A stretch of 64,000 nucleotides of DNA from Schistocerca nitens (lineage: Eukaryota > Arthropoda > Insecta > Orthoptera > Acrididae), in assembly GCF_023898315.1 (NCBI RefSeq), contig NC_064614.1, positions 502,960,109-503,024,108 of the forward strand, given 5' to 3'. How positions within the stretch are numbered: position 1 is the stretch's first letter; every line of letters starts with the position of its first letter. The notes under the pieces are model-generated. The model did no database searches. It was given only the letters and a program-made list of their open reading frames with translations, and was not told the origin of the DNA. The translations under genes and the position numbers were made by a program. Shown piece after piece: positions 22,759 through 33,895 of the stretch.

Positions 22759-22959
22759 GCTGGCCGCGGTGGTCTCGCGGTTCTAGGCGCGCAGTCCGGA
22801 ACCGTGGGACTGCTACGGTCGCAGGTTCGAATCCTGCCTCGGGCATGGATGTGTGTGATGTCCTTAGGTAAGTTAGGTTTAAGTAGTTCTAAGTTCTAGG
22901 GAACTGATGACCACAGCAGTTGAGTCCCATAGTGCTCAGAGCCATTTGAACCATTTTTT
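22759..22959 (+). mobile_element. SINE, Leu/Ser-type head, full length
   Basis: Head with GGCCGCGGTGGTCTCGCGG start, B box GGTTCGAATCC, shared tail to CCATTTTTT. A perfect 12-bp duplication GTATTAAATATC lies at 22747-22758 and 22960-22971. It is nested in the transposon at 22144-25122. The TCTCGCGG A-box variant also occurs at 36593-36787 and 47244-47444, suggesting one subfamily. Confidence 0.96.
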
Positions 22960-23459
22960 GTATTAAATATCTGAATGTTGATAGGAAGGTTTGACATCTG
23001 TTTTCCTGTACGTGGCTGTGTGCTTCTTAGGGGTAAAATAAATGCTGTCAGGACAACTGCCTCTACCTACACTCCTCTCAATTATGTCATATGGAGTACA
23101 TTCGTTGATCTAAATGTTTTAATAAAAGTACTTTGGTGTCTACTTGCACACCGCAAAATAAATATTCTTCTTAACGAAACGTCGTCTCATGCTGAACGTA
23201 AGTGCGTAATGACAGTGCTACTAGCAACGTGGCATACTGGTTTTCGAGTTATTTGATTTTGCAATGCATTTTCGTACTCTCGCAAATGAAATAAGCAATT
23301 TACTAAAAATTATTTAATAACTACCCAATTCACGAAACAGTAATGTTATCTTTTATCTTTTTTTCAAACTGTTGATCATGGACTGAAAGGCACATTTGCA
23401 ATTTCCGTTCGAGAGAACGATGAACAGATGTAATTATAGTGCAATAGTGCATCATATGT

Positions 23460-24790
23460 TAAAGCATGCACTGGCGATTCGACGACACATATCAAATAGG
23501 GTGGATTGGGATTCGTCGTAGACTGCGTCTTTAAGTGCTCCCCAAAAGAAAGAAATCAAGAGGAGTCAAATCGGAAGACTTCTGAGGCCATTTAACAACA
23601 GAATTTCTTCCTATCCAAAGCCCAGGAAAGTACTCAATCAGTATCTGCGCTGTAACAGGGGACGAGTGAGCTTGAGAAACGTCGTGTTGCAGCTACATAC
23701 ACTGCCGGATATCCAGTGGTACCTCTTTAAAAAAACCGGCTGAATGTTCGTCTGAAAGTGTGCGTTCGAATGTCCATTTAGAACGCCTGAGATGAAGCAA
23801 GATCCCTCAACTTAATTTCCTATGATGGCGCACCATACGTTTACGTTCACGGCCGTTGATGTTGCACCTGACGAAGCCAGTGTGGATTTTCGGCTAGCCA
23901 GTAGTGCATGTTATGCAAAGTTACATTAGTGCGGTTAGTAAACGCTGCTTCATTGGTAAAGAGCACAAGTCGGAAAACCGTTGGGTCGTCCTTCTGCTGA
24001 AGGGCAAACCGACAAAATTCTGTTCGACGTTCGTAATCACGGTTGTAGAGCGCCTGATGTAATGACGAATGCGAAGGATGGAATTTCTGTCGATGCAGCA
24101 TGCGAATGACACTCGTCTGGCTGATTCTACATTCCTTGGCAATATGTCTCGTACCACTACGGATTCATTAGCGGCATAGCCAGAGCCGCTTCTAAGTATT
24201 CTCTGTAACCTGCAGTCTTCTTCCTTGTCCTCTTTTTGACGTCCAAGCAGCCTGTCCGCATTAGCGTCTTAATTCGTGCAGTTGTCTGGCGCGCTGGATA
24301 TTGGCGATCCGCATAGACAGCCCTACAGCCGGCCGTTGTGGCCGAGCGGTTCTAGGCGCTTCAGTCTGGAACCGCGCGACCGCTACGGTCGTAGGTTCGA
24401 ATCCTGCCTCGGGCATGGATGTGTGTGATGTCCTTAGGTTAGTTAGGTTTAAGTAGTTCTAAGTTATAGGGGACTGATGACCTCAGAAGTTAAGTGCCAT
24501 AGTGCTCAGAGCCATTTTGAACAGCCCTACACCCCTGTCCTGTACTTAGGGCATTTGTTTTACATTCACCACATAAAAGTAGTATATCCAAACCGTCCTC
24601 ACTGATGTGCGTGTCTGGACGCAACGAATGTTGAAGCAGAAATGAGCGGCCTCCAATGCAGACAAGTAAACATGCAAATGTGTTGACATTCTGACACAGC
24701 GTGGCACGAGAGCTCTGCTTGGCAGTGTTTGGACCACTAATGCCCATTTCGGCCACCGTGCTCTCAAATTCTAGGACATTTCTCGGATTT
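23460..24790 (-). pseudogene. DUF4817-associated transposase, decayed
   Basis: Read on the minus strand: MAEMGI start region near 24756; GLDILLLCGECKTNAL (N-terminal helix) near 24600-24550; after the SINE, VYADRQYPARQTTARIKTL; then LHRQKFHPSHSSLHQAL, DDPTVFRLVLFTNEAAFTN (first catalytic block) and ENPHWLRQVQHQRP near 24101-23850; finally WIGRNSVVKWPQKSSDLTP followed by LDFFLLGSTKDAVY near 23630-23530 (third catalytic region). The first catalytic Asp of the usual LFTDEATF motif reads Asn here. Stops, frameshifts and the SINE at 24328-24520 break it. It is the transposase of the surrounding TIR element and is inactive. Confidence 0.8.
24328..24520 (+). mobile_element. SINE, Leu/Ser-type head, full length
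   Basis: Starts GCCGGCCGTTGTGGCCGAGC and ends GAGCCATTTTGA. A perfect 11-bp duplication ACAGCCCTACA lies at 24317-24327 and 24521-24531. It is inserted in the N-terminal coding part of the transposase at 23460-24790. Confidence 0.96.
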
Positions 24791-24950
24791 TTTTAGGCCA
24801 GGTTTCAGCGTCAACAGTAACAAAGCTACATCACTGTCATTTTCTTCTCAAGAGCTATCGAATGTAGTTATAAAAAGTACACAGTTCCATTAAAAAAAGT
24901 ACTTGCTTCAATATGTCCATTGGTACCAGCGCTAAAAACATTAACTATAC

Positions 24951-24951
<1 letters not shown>

Positions 24952-25013
<62 letters not shown>
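24952..25013 (+). repeat. (TA)n microsatellite
   Basis: About 31 uninterrupted TA units abutting the right inverted repeat of the 22144-25122 transposon. Confidence 0.98.
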
Positions 25014-25014
<1 letters not shown>

Positions 25015-25480
25015 GTGCCTCTCGAAGCTCTAACATTGGCTGAAAACCGCGTTTCGATATGTGTAACCGTTCACGAAATAAAAGGTGTGACACGTGTTAC
25101 GTCACTCACCCTATATATTTACTAACAGATGAAAGTACGGTAGCACCATTAATTAATATGGCGACTCAGCAGGAGAACATTTTACAGACGATGGCACTAT
25201 CGCTAATATTAAATGGGAAATTAACCACGCTTAAGCACAAGGCAATTAATAGACGCTCGCCACAATTAATCATCTGCCAGTGAACACTATATCGACAGAC
25301 ACAAGCTCTTGTATTGCTACAGCGCCATTGGTCGGTAAAATACGTAACTATTTTGGAAATATGTCTTCTGCTTGTCACAACTGTCCCACAATTTCTACGC
25401 ATGTATGTGAAAATCACTTAAGACCACTTTGATATGATTCCGACTATACGTTTCTAACGTATGGATTACACTGACGGAGA

Positions 25481-25712
25481 GATGATCAAGATGTTTGGCT
25501 GGTGGGGCGCTCAACTGCGCGGTCATCAGCGCCCGTACAAATTCCCCACCTTTGCTGCGTCCAATCTCGCCACTTTCATGAATGATAATCAAATGATGAC
25601 AACACAAACACCCGGTCATCTCGAGGCATGTGTAAATCTCTGAACCCGCCGGGAATCGAACCCGGGACCCCGTGCTCGGGAAGCGAGTACGTGACCGCGA
25701 GACCACCGGCGG
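25481..25712 (-). mobile_element. SINE, Gly-type head, different tail
   Basis: The minus strand reads CCGCCGGTGGTCTCGCGGT (A box), a CTTCCCGAGC anticodon-like arm and B box GGTTCGATTCC. The tail is distinct: GGCGCTGATGACCGCGCAG, GAGCGCCCCACCAGCCAAAC. The head resembles the Gly-type head at 4200 but the tail is unrelated in detail, although both tails share a GACTGATGACC/GCTGATGACC core. No clear duplication was found. Confidence 0.85.
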
Positions 25713-25919
25713 AAAGAAATCCCGACACCAAGAAGGAGCTCTGCGAGATAAACAAAATTGTTGGTAGAAAGATGTCTATTCAACTTTCTTGCCAGTCGCA
25801 CAAGACGGGCGCTGGTTGCACCAGTATGAAGTTGCAATTCAGGCTTTCTTCAAATATGCATTGTAACGGTCGTGAACGTTAGTTACAGGTGAGATTGTAT
25901 GTAGTGAGCTGACGTTAGT

Positions 25920-26895
25920 CAACAATGCCTTTAAGACGACGTAGATAACATGATCAAGAGCTCGCTGAGTTTCAACGAGGTCGTGTCACAGGGCTACGAG
26001 AAGCTGGAATATCGTTCCGCGGTGTGCGAAAAGACTTGGCAGGATTGTAGCCACTGTATACAATTGATGGCAGCGGTAGTCATGAGGAGGTAGGGTCGCC
26101 AGAAGACAGAGCTCCGGAAGGAAACATGGCACTACCGAGAGTCAAGAACATCATGTTTGGCGTACGGCTTTGGCGCATCGAACTGCGGTTACATTTCGAG
26201 CAGTAGTTGCCACCACATGACACAACGAACTGTTACAAATCGGATACTTGCAAAGACAGCTCTGAGCCAGACCCTCTGTAGCGTGCATTCCACTGTGACT
26301 TGAGTCGTGTCAAGTGGGAGCTGATTGGAGGGCAGGTTGAACATCTGTTGTGTTTTCCGATGAAAGATGTTTCTGCCTCAGTGCCGGTTATCGCCGTGTG
26401 TCGGTTTAGAGGTGGCCAATCGAAGGCTTGCAACCAACCTGTCTGCGTGGTTATGGTTTGGGGTGCGATCCGTATGACAACAGGTGCATTCTCGTAGTTA
26501 TCTCTGGCAACTTGACTGCATATCTGTACGTCAGCTCGGTGATTCGACTTGTTGTTCTGCTATTCGTGAACAGCATTCCAAGGGTGTTTTCCAACAGAAC
26601 AACGCTCGCCCAGATGCCGCTTTTGTAACCCAACATGGTCTACAGAGTGTCGACATGTTGCCTTGGCCTGCTCGGTCACCAGATTTGTGTACAGTCGAAC
26701 ATGTGTGGGATATCATCCGATTACCACTCCAGAGTCATCCACAACCTGCATTAACCATCCCTGTATTGACCGGCCAAGTGCAGCAAGCATGGAAATACAT
26801 GCGGCAAACTGACACCCGGCACCTGTACATGACAGGGCGTGTACGTTTGCGTGCTTTCATTCAACATTCTGGTGGCTACATCTGTAATTAATGTA
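25920..26895 (+). pseudogene. Tc1-like transposase, decayed
   Basis: Plus-strand Tc1 family remnant in several frames: ELAEFQRGRVTGLREAG (N-terminal helix-turn-helix) near 25965-26020; GVFQQNNARPDAAF near 26590-26625, where the catalytic Asp of the usual QQDNARPH motif reads Asn; and LPWPARSPDL followed by VEHVWDIIRLPL near 26655-26730, with the catalytic Glu retained. The C-terminus runs to a TAA near 26890. Inverted repeats were not identified. It is inactive because of frameshifts and the Asp change. Confidence 0.8.
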
Positions 26896-28104
26896 TCTGC
26901 ATTTCACATATGTGGTTGTTTATCTCGCTCTTGCATTGGGTAGTAGTTGTTTAAAATTTAGGACAATCTCGCAGTGAGTTTGTGCGGAACGGAGAGACTG
27001 TGATTACTTCGTACATTTCTCTCCTACCCGAAAAGTGGGCGGGGGGGGGTCTCTAGTGAAGCCCTCGCTTCTCTCTAGCCTGTACACACCGACCTCATAT
27101 TGAGGGAAAATTTGAATAGCTAACAGTCTATTGTCTTCCATTTTAACCTCATCGTAATCACCAGTTATGCGAGGTTTATTTAATAGCTAGAGCAATAAAT
27201 TTACGAATAAAAACGTTTATGCCTAAAAAATGTGTGTGTAGGCCAGAAAACTGTCGGGCCACTACGAGACAAGCACGACAGTGAATAACTATTTGTTTCA
27301 ACATAACATGGCAGAAAAATGCCGTCACCTGCCAGGTTTCTATAAACCACTCCTCAGTTTCGAACACATTCGACGACAGTTTCTCCAGATATTGCTATTA
27401 GTAGTCCTACATTATAACTGCTTGTGGCGTTTACCGTTACACTGTTTCTGGTCTGGCAGCAGACGCGTGATGGTGCACCGTTACGGATCACTTGGTGGAG
27501 CGCGCGACGGATACTACGGGTAAACAGCGTCGTTGTCGCTTTGTTCGTGTGTCGGCTCGCTTCGTTTTCTCTCCAACTAGTGAAATGGAGGATACAGCTG
27601 CAGATGCGCGAGGAGGAGTCTGCTGTGAAGCGGCAGGAGGGCACTCACCCTGCGTAGGGAGGCGCGCGTCTCGCGTCTCCACTTGGAAAGAATTTCATTG
27701 CTGCTGCCACTCGCCTCCTTGGCGTGGCCTTTGATCGCCTGCCGACTGTGAAGTGCTCCTTACGACCCTTGACAACCTGACGCAGCCAGAGAAACACTGT
27801 TGCATAGGATAGGGAGTATCCCACGACTCCCATCGGATGGTATACATTACACCGTACTTGAACCTCTGAGGTGGATTTGTACGTGCTGCTGGTTAAGTGC
27901 AACAGCCTATAGACAGAAACAAATCTCAGAGCTGCTATTCTTATACCAAAGACCTTGACAGTATGGTGCTCGGAAAAGTCTAACGAAAATGTTTCAGCGT
28001 AGATTCATCGATCAGTCAATCAGTTTTACTAATCATCGAAACAACTTTTCCTTTTTATTACGTACGAACATGTTTTTGGATCACTTTTCCAAAGCACGCA
28101 AACG
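26896..28104. other. 1.2 kb, GC-rich patch at 27470-27740, no clear gene
   Basis: The patch at 27470-27740 is richer in GC and CpG than its surroundings and has overlapping short frames on both strands (up to 80 codons) with Arg/Ala/Gly-rich composition. No start-plus-donor arrangement comparable to 10274-10343 was found. It could be an exon, a promoter or an old repeat. Confidence 0.25.
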
Positions 28105-28420
28105 TTATAAGGAACGATGAAAAAGTTTCCCTTTGAGGGCATTGTTACAGCGTATTTGCAATGTGGAGCGACTGCAATGAGGATGTATAAGCACCGACAT
28201 GTTGACAAGGGATTAGTGTGGCATTCGTTCTCTTTCCGGAAACGCGGAAACGTGAACTATGGCCACTTTGTTACGAAATGCTTCAAAATAGGACAAGCTT
28301 CTTGGGTGCCGAAGGGCAAACACCAGTAGAAATCCCTCGGAGAAAGAAGAATGTGTATGGAACTGCGTGTATGTCGAGAATTAAGGCGAAACGTGCGGGA
28401 AAACTGTGAGAGGGTATACA
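28105..28420 (+). mobile_element. Left end of a mariner-like element
   Basis: Starts TTATAAGGAACGATGAAAAA and continues GTTTCC...TTTGAGGGCATTG, ATGAGGATGTATAAGCACC, TTGACAAGGGATTAGTGTGG and CTTGGGTGCCGAAGGGCAAA. These match in order the left part of the complete copy at 56723-57353. The matching right end of this family lies at 30545-30937 in the same orientation. Confidence 0.7.
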
Positions 28421-30295
28421 CTACTACTGCTAATATTATACTATAACCTCAAAGCTGGAGGCAGTTTGTATAATGAAATTATTTTTGTTAAAGCAATTAC
28501 AGTATAAAGAAGTCGAGCAGTGTTATCCTCTGAAAGGAATTTTCTTGTTTTGACCGTGATGTACCTAACAGAGGTGGCTTATCGAAAGTGAAAGTCAGAA
28601 TTATGTAAATATTTAAATAATAACAAACAATATATTGCCTATCCACACTCAACAAATGATAAAGAAACACGGTCTTCAGCCTACTTAGGCATAAGAATGT
28701 GTAACATTCCTGTTCAAAAAATAGATTTAAGTAACTTCAATGGAAAGACACAGCCTATATTTTTTCTGGTACGAAAGTGCAATGAACCCGGTCACAAGCT
28801 TACGAAAATGGTGAAGTGAGTACCAACAGTCTTAGTAAAAAACAAACCTATTCTCACCAACACAACAAACACTGATGCATTTTTCTGTATTAAATACTTT
28901 TTCAAACTGAGTAACTCCATTAATACTATTACTGCAAGTCGATACTAAATTAGGAATTGTGCAAGGACTGTTTCAAATTGACAAAATCCTTTCTACATAG
29001 CATGAATTTAAATATAGTTCACTTGCAAACATATTCTCAATGTTATTTAAAGAATAGAAGTAACTGTTCTCATGCATGATGACATTCCTGGTCACTTTAC
29101 CTTCAGTGAGAATAAAACAGTAAGTGGGTACTCATAAACTGATATTACACTTATTAGAACACAATGAGCACACAACTCAACTTACATATCAAGAGTAGTT
29201 AGAACTTTTTATAATCAAGTAACTTTGTGGATTTCGGCAACTTTCAATGGGGGGGCCCTTAATCTTGACCACTGTAGTAAAGCAAACCAAACACACTTTA
29301 AAACAATTTAAAGAATGCCAGCTTAAGAAAACTGTTTCGTAGTTCTTTTTAAAATAAAAGTAAGAAATTTTGAAAGATCACAAAACAAAGTTAATGAAAA
29401 AGTTCAGATACCGGGATGCTCTCACAGAAGCTATACTTACTTCCTCCGTCGACTTCACCAAAATCCACAATAATATTACATAATTTACCTCACTCAATTT
29501 TGAACAAATTTAATTAGGTAATAGTCTTTTGAATATCATTTTTCAAAATTGAGACACTCGGAAGTTATAGTTCAAACGGTTTGGATCCTGAAAGGTGTTG
29601 TGATAAGAAAAAAAATCAAGATAGGTACATAAATTCAGTTATAAGTTACCTTATATTTGAGCACACTAAAACACGTGGCGGCGTGTGCATGTTGATGGGT
29701 GGATTTGCAGGCGGAATTGCTGAACTCTTGTCATTTCTCGGTGGCGATGGTAGTTACCAAATCCTGAATAGTTCCAGCCATTTACCCATCCATCCTAGAC
29801 TTTGGCACGTTGGAAAACGGCATGAAAAGCCTCTCTCGGCATCAGCATAATACATGAGCTGTTGGTGGGTAGGTAGCTCGCCCCAGACTGATTCTTCCGA
29901 CCACCTTTCTATCCCTGCCAACCACATTTTGCGCGCGTTACGAAGTTCCGTTCCGGAGGGGAACCACACCATATTTTATATCATACGATAATTAAAAACC
30001 GTTTGTGAAGGTCAGTAATTTACATAACAGCAAACAGTTACTTTAAATAAAATAGATCAGTTACACATGTTGGTATTTCTACAAAAAATATTCACACAGA
30101 AATTACAATTATATACAGTAAGTTCTGTTCTGTCCAAATGAGGCAAAGAATTTAAATGATAGATACATTACATTGCATAGAATCACACCATGACATCAAA
30201 GTTTTTACAAAGAAAAAAGTAAACGCTGTTATGGTATCGAATTGATCATACAATAATTACAGAACTCAGCGATGAAATGTTGAACAAAACAGAAA
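28421..30295. other. 1.9 kb AT-rich stretch, no clear gene
   Basis: Lies between a left end (28105-28420) and a right end (30545-30937) of the same mariner family, so it may be a later insertion that split one element. I see no LTR, RT or transposase motif. An 89-codon plus frame (29581-29850) has no recognisable domain. Confidence 0.3.
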
Positions 30296-30498
30296 ACCGG
30301 CCGCGGTGGCCGTGCGGCTCTAGGCGCTCCAGCCCGGAGCCACGCTGCTGCTACGGTCGCAGGTTCGAATCCTGCCTCGGGCATGGGTGTGTGTGATGTC
30401 CTTAGGTTAGTTAGGTTTAAGTGGTTCTAAGTTCTAGGGGACTGATGACCACAGCAGTTGAATCCCATAGTGCTCAGAGCCATTTGAACCATTTGAAC
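30296..30498 (+). mobile_element. SINE, Leu/Ser-type head, full length
   Basis: Starts CCGGCCGCGGTGGCCGTGCG and ends CCATTTGAACCATTTGAAC. An 11-bp duplication CAAAACAGAAA lies at 30285-30295 and 30499-30509. Confidence 0.95.
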
Positions 30499-30544
30499 CA
30501 AAACAGAAAGCAAAATGAATCAGCAGAAGGTATGCAGTGTCTAA

Positions 30545-30937
30545 ACTATGGTGTTACAAGGGGTGCTGCTGCCGCGTGCTAACACACGTTCCCGTATCGC
30601 AAATGTAACGCTGAAGTTACGCCAACTCAAGTGGATGGTACTCGAACGCCTGTCACATAGTCCTGATTTCTCCCCATGGGATTACTCGTATCACATCTTC
30701 GGTCCACTAAAATGGCTTGAAGGGTCGACGATTCCTGTCGAGCCAGGATGTGCAGCAGGCAGTTACGGACTTCTTCACGCAGCACAATACAGTGTTTCAC
30801 CAAACAGGTGTCTCCAATCCGGTGCCTCGGTGGGATGATTGTCTCATTGCTCACAGTGATTTTGCCGAATTACCACTCCAATTCTGGACCTTATGGCCTT
30901 CGAACGGAAGAAGCTTTTCGATAGCCTCTTATACTAT
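30545..30937 (+). pseudogene. Mariner-like transposase C-terminal half
   Basis: The plus strand reads MVLQGVLLPRANTRSRIANV, TLKLRQLKWMVLERLSHSPD and FSPWDYSYHIFGPLK. After a frameshift it reads KGRRFLSSQDVQQAVTDFF and RWDDCLIAHSDF. This is the mariner order: DNARPH-like second catalytic block (Asp lost here), SPDxSPxDYHxF third block (Asp kept), then the C-terminal helices. It ends in the family's right terminus, CTTTTCGATAGCCTCTTATA near 30937. Confidence 0.8.
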
Positions 30938-31019
30938 GGCTCTGGACTACACTTTGGACGTTTAGAAACACCTAGTGTCCATTGAGACCTGTAGCTATAC
31001 AGTGATGAGCTTCGCGTCA

Positions 31020-32290
31020 CATATTGCTGAGCAGTAATCGCAAAAGCCAAACCGTTATGGGCCGATCAAAGGCAGTATTTGTCACAGTACAAACGGTAGG
31101 TCGTGAGTGGACGACGGGATTTACCAGCTCAGAAAAAGCCGACGCGCTCATGGTGTATGGTGAGTGCAGGGAGAATGCAGTTCGTCCTCGTAGGATGTAT
31201 GCGGCAATATATTACAACAGACGTCGGCCATCTTGGTAATTATTTATCAACCTCTTAAACCAGTTACATTTAAATGGTAGTGCTGCTGTTGCAACTGATC
31301 CCCACGTTAACTCCCGTCCTATCGCACGAGGAAGTGGCATGAGCCAGGCCAGCGTTCTACACGTTGTCCATCGACATAGGTTCCATCCCTATCACATATC
31401 TTTCTATCAAGAGGTGCATGGAAATGATTATGAAAATCCAGTTAACTTCTGTACATGGGCATTACGGCAGGATTATGCAGATGTCTCAAGAATCTTTTTT
31501 TACTGATGGAGTCACATTTACCAATGAAATGAAATGTCGTGTGGCGAGGGCCCCCTCGGCGGGTAGACCTGACCGCCTGGTGCCAGTCTCTGGAGGAGAC
31601 GCAACTTCGACGACTTGCGTGTCGATGAGGACGGGATAACGGTGATGAAGACGACACAAACACCCAATTCCTGAGCGGACAAAATCTCCAACCCAACCGG
31701 GAATCGAATCCGGGCCCTCCGGCAAGACAAGCCTGCGCACTGTCCACTCAGCTATGGTGGCTGACACATTTACCAATCACGGCTAGGTAAAAAAAACATG
31801 CGCTTTGGGTCTGTCAGGTGGGACATCAGCGTCCATGGAGTATGAACGTGTGCTGTTGGATAGTGAATCATCGGCTCATAGCCCATGTTTCATAGACTGA
31901 ATATTGAACGCGCACAGGTATCGCAGCCTCCTAACGGACTATCTTCCGCGGATACTAAAAGACATTCCTCTTCAGACTGTGAGGAACTTGTGGTACTAAA
32001 ATGATGGTTGTCCAGTCCTAATACTGCAACTCGTCTTCACGAATTGTTTCCAATTCGTTGGATTGGACGCAAAGGACACGTGCCTTGGCCGGCCCGTTCC
32101 TGGCACACCAACTACACCTGATGATACACAACGACATGTTACTGGAGCCTACTCTAACATTTCCCCTGAAATGCTCGCATGTGTGCTGCAATCGTTCCAT
32201 CCCTGGCTGGAAGCGTGTACAGGCGCTGCGAGTGGTCATTTGAAACCCAACATGTGATGGTCACAGGCCTCGTTACTGGTGAGAGCACAC
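31020..32290 (+). pseudogene. DUF4817-associated transposase, decayed
   Basis: Plus-strand coding is readable over its whole length: SEKADALMVYGECRENAVRP and RRMYAAIYYNRRRPS (31130-31240); SGMSQASVLHVVHRHRFHPY (helix-turn-helix, 31330-31390); SRIFFTDGVTFTN (first catalytic block, 31490-31525); after the SINE, RYRSLLTDYLPRILKDIPLQ and NLWYNDGCP-like (second block, 31915-32010, with a stop); and LQSFHPWLEACTGAASGHL (C-terminal block, 32190-32250). Stops, frameshifts and the SINE at 31526-31764 disable it. Inverted repeats were not found. Confidence 0.82.
31526..31764 (-). mobile_element. SINE with a fourth tRNA-like head
   Basis: Minus-strand head: AGCCACCATAGCTGAGTGGA (A box), a long anticodon/variable part and B box GGATTCGATTCC, then TTTGTGTCGTCTTCATCACC and a tail rich in GACG/GAGG words. 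A perfect 13-bp duplication CACATTTACCAAT lies at 31513-31525 and 31765-31777. It is inserted in the first catalytic block of the transposase at 31020-32290. Confidence 0.93.
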
Positions 32291-32440
32291 GTAACCAGAG
32301 TAAGCACTTGCGTGGTTCCTTAATGTGTGCTGTCACCAGGCATTGTTCAAGTGTCGGTGTGCGAACTTTTCAGAATACGATATGTCGTAAACGAATCGCA
32401 CTAGAATCCTGCTACAAACACCACTGACATTCTAATTTAT

Positions 32441-32815
32441 GGCCGACCGCTATGGTCGAGCGGTTCTAGGCGCTTCAGTCCGGAACCGCGCGACTGCAAC
32501 GGTCGCAGGTTCGAATCCTGCCTCGGGCATGGATGTGTGTGACGTCCTTAGGTTAGTTATGTTTAAGTTCAAAAATGGTTCAAATGGCTCTGAGCACTAT
32601 GGGACTTGACATCTATGGTCATGAGTCCCCTAGAACTTAGAACTACTTAAACCTAACTAACCTAAGGACATCACACAACACCCAGTCATCACGAGGCAGA
32701 GAAAATCCCTGACCCCGCCGGGAATCGAACCCGGGTAGGTTTAAGTAGTTCTAAGTTCTAGCGGACTGATGACGTCAGCAGTTAAGTCCCATAGTGCTCA
32801 GAGTAATTTGAAGCA
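32441..32815 (+). mobile_element. SINE, Leu/Ser-type head, split by another SINE
   Basis: The left part, 32441-32569, holds the head (TATGGTCGAGCGGTTCTAGG, B box GGTTCGAATCC) and the start of the tail. The right part, 32736-32815, holds the rest of the tail. The break falls inside GGTTAGTTAGGTTTAAGT, where the SINE at 32570-32735 inserted; GTTTAAGT is present on both sides. Confidence 0.93.
32570..32735 (-). mobile_element. SINE, Gly-type head, inside another SINE
   Basis: Minus strand: the shared tail at the left, then ACACCCAGTCATCACGAGGC reversed linker and GACCCCGCCGGGAATCGAAC (reversed B box) at the right. It stops before the A box, so it is 5'-truncated. It is inserted into the SINE at 32441-32815. 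Confidence 0.93.
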
Positions 32816-33670
32816 TTTCAACAGGCATTGTTCCATTTAAAAAATGTGTGCAGCTCATAAAATGGGGTTTCTAAGTATTATTGAATGTGTTCATTAGTAT
32901 TCGGTAAACTTGTCAGTGTAGGATGCCATACCAGAGCCATACCGAGGTAATGATATACACATAGCAGAACACCTGTAGCAGAACTACCTACACTGTGGCT
33001 CTTCTTCTCCCTTCCGTCTTCCTTCCATAAAAATAACTTTCTGCGATTCTTATAAAGCAAATTTTGTAATTTTTAGGTACGTTTAATAATAAATTAAGTA
33101 AACTGTATTTATATGAAACATCGCATGAAACAGATAAAATGAATTAATGTACTAAATAACTTGCAAGTAGTACAAACTTCATACAAAAATTCAAAGTCAA
33201 ATAAAATCGGTGTCATATTTTTTGTGGAAACTACTGTACATTGGATTTAGTATGATATAAAAACACATTTTATTTGTTCGGTATAGATTACTAACTAGAA
33301 ACAAAAGAAAAAGGACTACAATTACGAGTTGGGAAAATATATCTTGGCAGAAATCGTCTTTTACTTTGCATTTCTTTGTTTTGAGAGAAGCAAAGTAGTT
33401 GATTATGTCACTGAAGTCAGTTTTAGCTGATTTGTCATACTTGACCCACAAGATAGCTAAATTTTATTGTCTGCTTTTACCCAAACCCAACATTAAATAG
33501 TTTTTATTATCGCTTTTAATTTTGCTGAAACTGTGTTCACCAGATTCTGAGGTCACTGGCATTCTCATAAATACCGTCAAAGCTATTTCGATGTCTGTTA
33601 ACCCAGACGTTGAGCTATCCTGCAGAATATCCAAATGTAATGGTCTTCATAACTGTTTAATGTGGAACTT
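32816..33670. other. 0.85 kb AT-rich, no clear gene
   Basis: Short frames only (84 codons minus at 33197-33451, hydrophobic in the middle, no motif). Confidence 0.35.
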
Positions 33671-33734
33671 GAGAGCGGGTTCTTGAGTTTCTCCCGGCAT
33701 ATTTGATAATCAAAATATCCACGGGTGTGCTGCC

Positions 33735-33800
33735 GATCTATAGTGTCCAACGGGCACAATATTTCGGCGATCATACATGTCGCCATCATCAGGTGAACTG
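33735..33800 (-). ncRNA. Hammerhead-ribozyme-like motif, copy 1
   Basis: On the coding (minus) strand of the 3' pLTR: CTGATGA (33786-33792), one extra T, a 5-bp stem II GGCGA/TCGCC with a 9-base loop, then GAAA (33762-33765). A weak hairpin TATTGTGCCC/GGACACTATA follows and could be stem III. Both conserved core boxes and stem II fit a hammerhead. Hammerheads are known in Penelope-like terminal repeats. I could not assign the cleavage site or stem I with confidence, and the extra T is a departure from the textbook core. Confidence 0.65.
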
Positions 33801-33895
33801 ACGGACTGAGCTCCTGTGAACGTGCCGGCACGGAGATCCGTACGCTATGGCTGCTCAGAGGGAACTGGGTTCGGTCGCGGCGGCGGCCGATTTAA

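Larger units (their letters stand above)
22144..25122 (-). mobile_element. 3-kb TIR transposon, DUF4817-type, with nested SINEs
   Basis: About 100-bp terminal inverted repeats. The left one (22144-22250) contains GGTGAGTCGCGCAACAC, TTTTATTTCGTGAATGGTT and GGCGAATGTTAGAGC. The right one (25019-25122) is its complement, ending TCACTCACCCTATA. A minus-strand transposase pseudogene (23460-24790) lies inside, and SINEs at 22759-22959 and 24328-24520 and a (TA)n tract at 24952-25013 were added later. Pairing of the two repeats with a single transposase between them makes this the most complete DNA transposon in the window. Confidence 0.75.
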
